DNA from: Botryococcus braunii
Taxonomy: Eukaryota > Chlorophyta > Trebouxiophyceae
DNA length: 20,000 bases
Assembly (NCBI GenBank): GCA_002005505.1
Contig: KV908526.1
Span: forward strand, 157,598 to 177,597
Reading direction: 5' to 3'
In this document: positions 19,393 through 20,000 of the stretch, piece after piece
How positions within the stretch are numbered: the stretch's first letter is position 1
How the letters are laid out: each line of letters begins with the position of its first letter
The notes under the pieces: model-generated
What the model was told of the DNA's origin: nothing
Databases searched by the model: none
The model's input: only the letters and a program-made list of their open reading frames with translations
Translations under genes and position numbers: made by a program

Positions 19393-20000
19393 CGCACGCG
19401 TGCCAACACACTCTCCCTCAGGACATTATTGGTATGACAACATTAAAGAGCAGCAGACTCTTAGGATAGAAACATTTACATTGCTGAACTCTCTGAGGGC
19501 TGCTTAAATTTCTAATCTGGTGCAGATCGGTAACGCATTGCATCGACACCCGATATGGATGCGAAAACACACACATGAGCACACTTCGTGCTCGGATAGG
19601 CTTGGGAAACCCTTCATGAGGGTGACCCCGATCACCCACATTTTCATGAGGGTTCCCTCACTCGGGAAAGCCTTTTCTACCACTCAAGTTTACACTGTCA
19701 GATACGCCCCACACCACTTCACTTGTATGGACGGACAGAGTAGCTACTCCCTCCCATCCGACGAGTGGATCCCTCTTTTCCCCATGTCCCCCCCCCCCCC
19801 CCCCACTCTTCACAACGGTTATGCATGGCGGCATGGAGGAACACACCATCCAAACGTAGAATGAGATAGAGGAACCCGCCTCCGTACCTTGTATGGTGGG
19901 ACCCGCCCCACATTGGGGGAGGGGGGGGGGGGGCGCTACCCACATATTGGAGGAAACCCCTCACGTGGTGCCCGAGGTCGTGCCTCAGATGGGGATGGTG
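19393..20000. other. Gene-free right end with homopolymers and a short repeat
   Basis: It contains a C17 run (19788-19804), G-runs (19915-19933) and TTCATGAGGGT twice (19613-19623 and 19643-19653). Gly/Pro-rich frames here come from homopolymers. No gene was recognised. Confidence 0.5.

Overview
This is a low gene-density eukaryotic nuclear window. The reasons are spliced genes with canonical GT..AG introns of about 65 to 1,300 bases, a C-terminal U-box ubiquitin-ligase domain split by an intron, and long microsatellites of every simple type (GT/CA, GA/CT, CCCT, poly-C and poly-G). There are no bacterial operons, no recognisable rRNA or tRNA genes and no CRISPR array. The U-box resembles plant-type U-boxes, and the other readable gene recalls fungal Lsb1/Pin3-type proteins at its two ends. 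I cannot assign the organism. A large-genome alga or other protist is a guess, not something the sequence proves.

Layout from left to right: (1) 122-412, the last coding exon of a plus-strand gene entering from the left, not recognised. (2) 440-546, a long GT array, then gene-free DNA. (3) 1193-4353, two diverged tandem copies of a 1.4-1.7 kb non-coding unit. The second copy carries expanded GT and GA arrays, a 24-base palindrome and a 157-base insertion containing a minisatellite. (4) 4443-5228, a two-exon plus-strand gene for a 180-residue proline-rich protein with a PPAY motif and a C-terminal glycine zipper, starting 90 bases after the duplication. (5) 5229-11400, mostly gene-free. It holds a 300-base CA array followed at once by a hairpin and a 26-base perfect palindrome, a cluster of palindromes at 10008-10242 (one of 32 bases), and one doubtful minus-strand reading frame. 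(6) 11420-11870, a composite simple-repeat block. (7) 11891-18024, a minus-strand gene with at least ten exons ending in a U-box. (8) 18025-20000, mostly uninterpreted, with a possible Cys-rich minus-strand exon at 19010-19222 and a CA array.

The main results are two gene models built by joining exons at matched phase. The U-box gene is a probable E3 ubiquitin ligase with an N-terminal region of about 500 residues that I do not recognise. The PPAY-bearing small protein would, by family knowledge, be a candidate partner of a WW-domain (NEDD4/Rsp5-type) ubiquitin ligase. Nothing in the sequence shows that the two genes act together. Two or three junctions in the middle of the U-box gene do not close in phase and are flagged.
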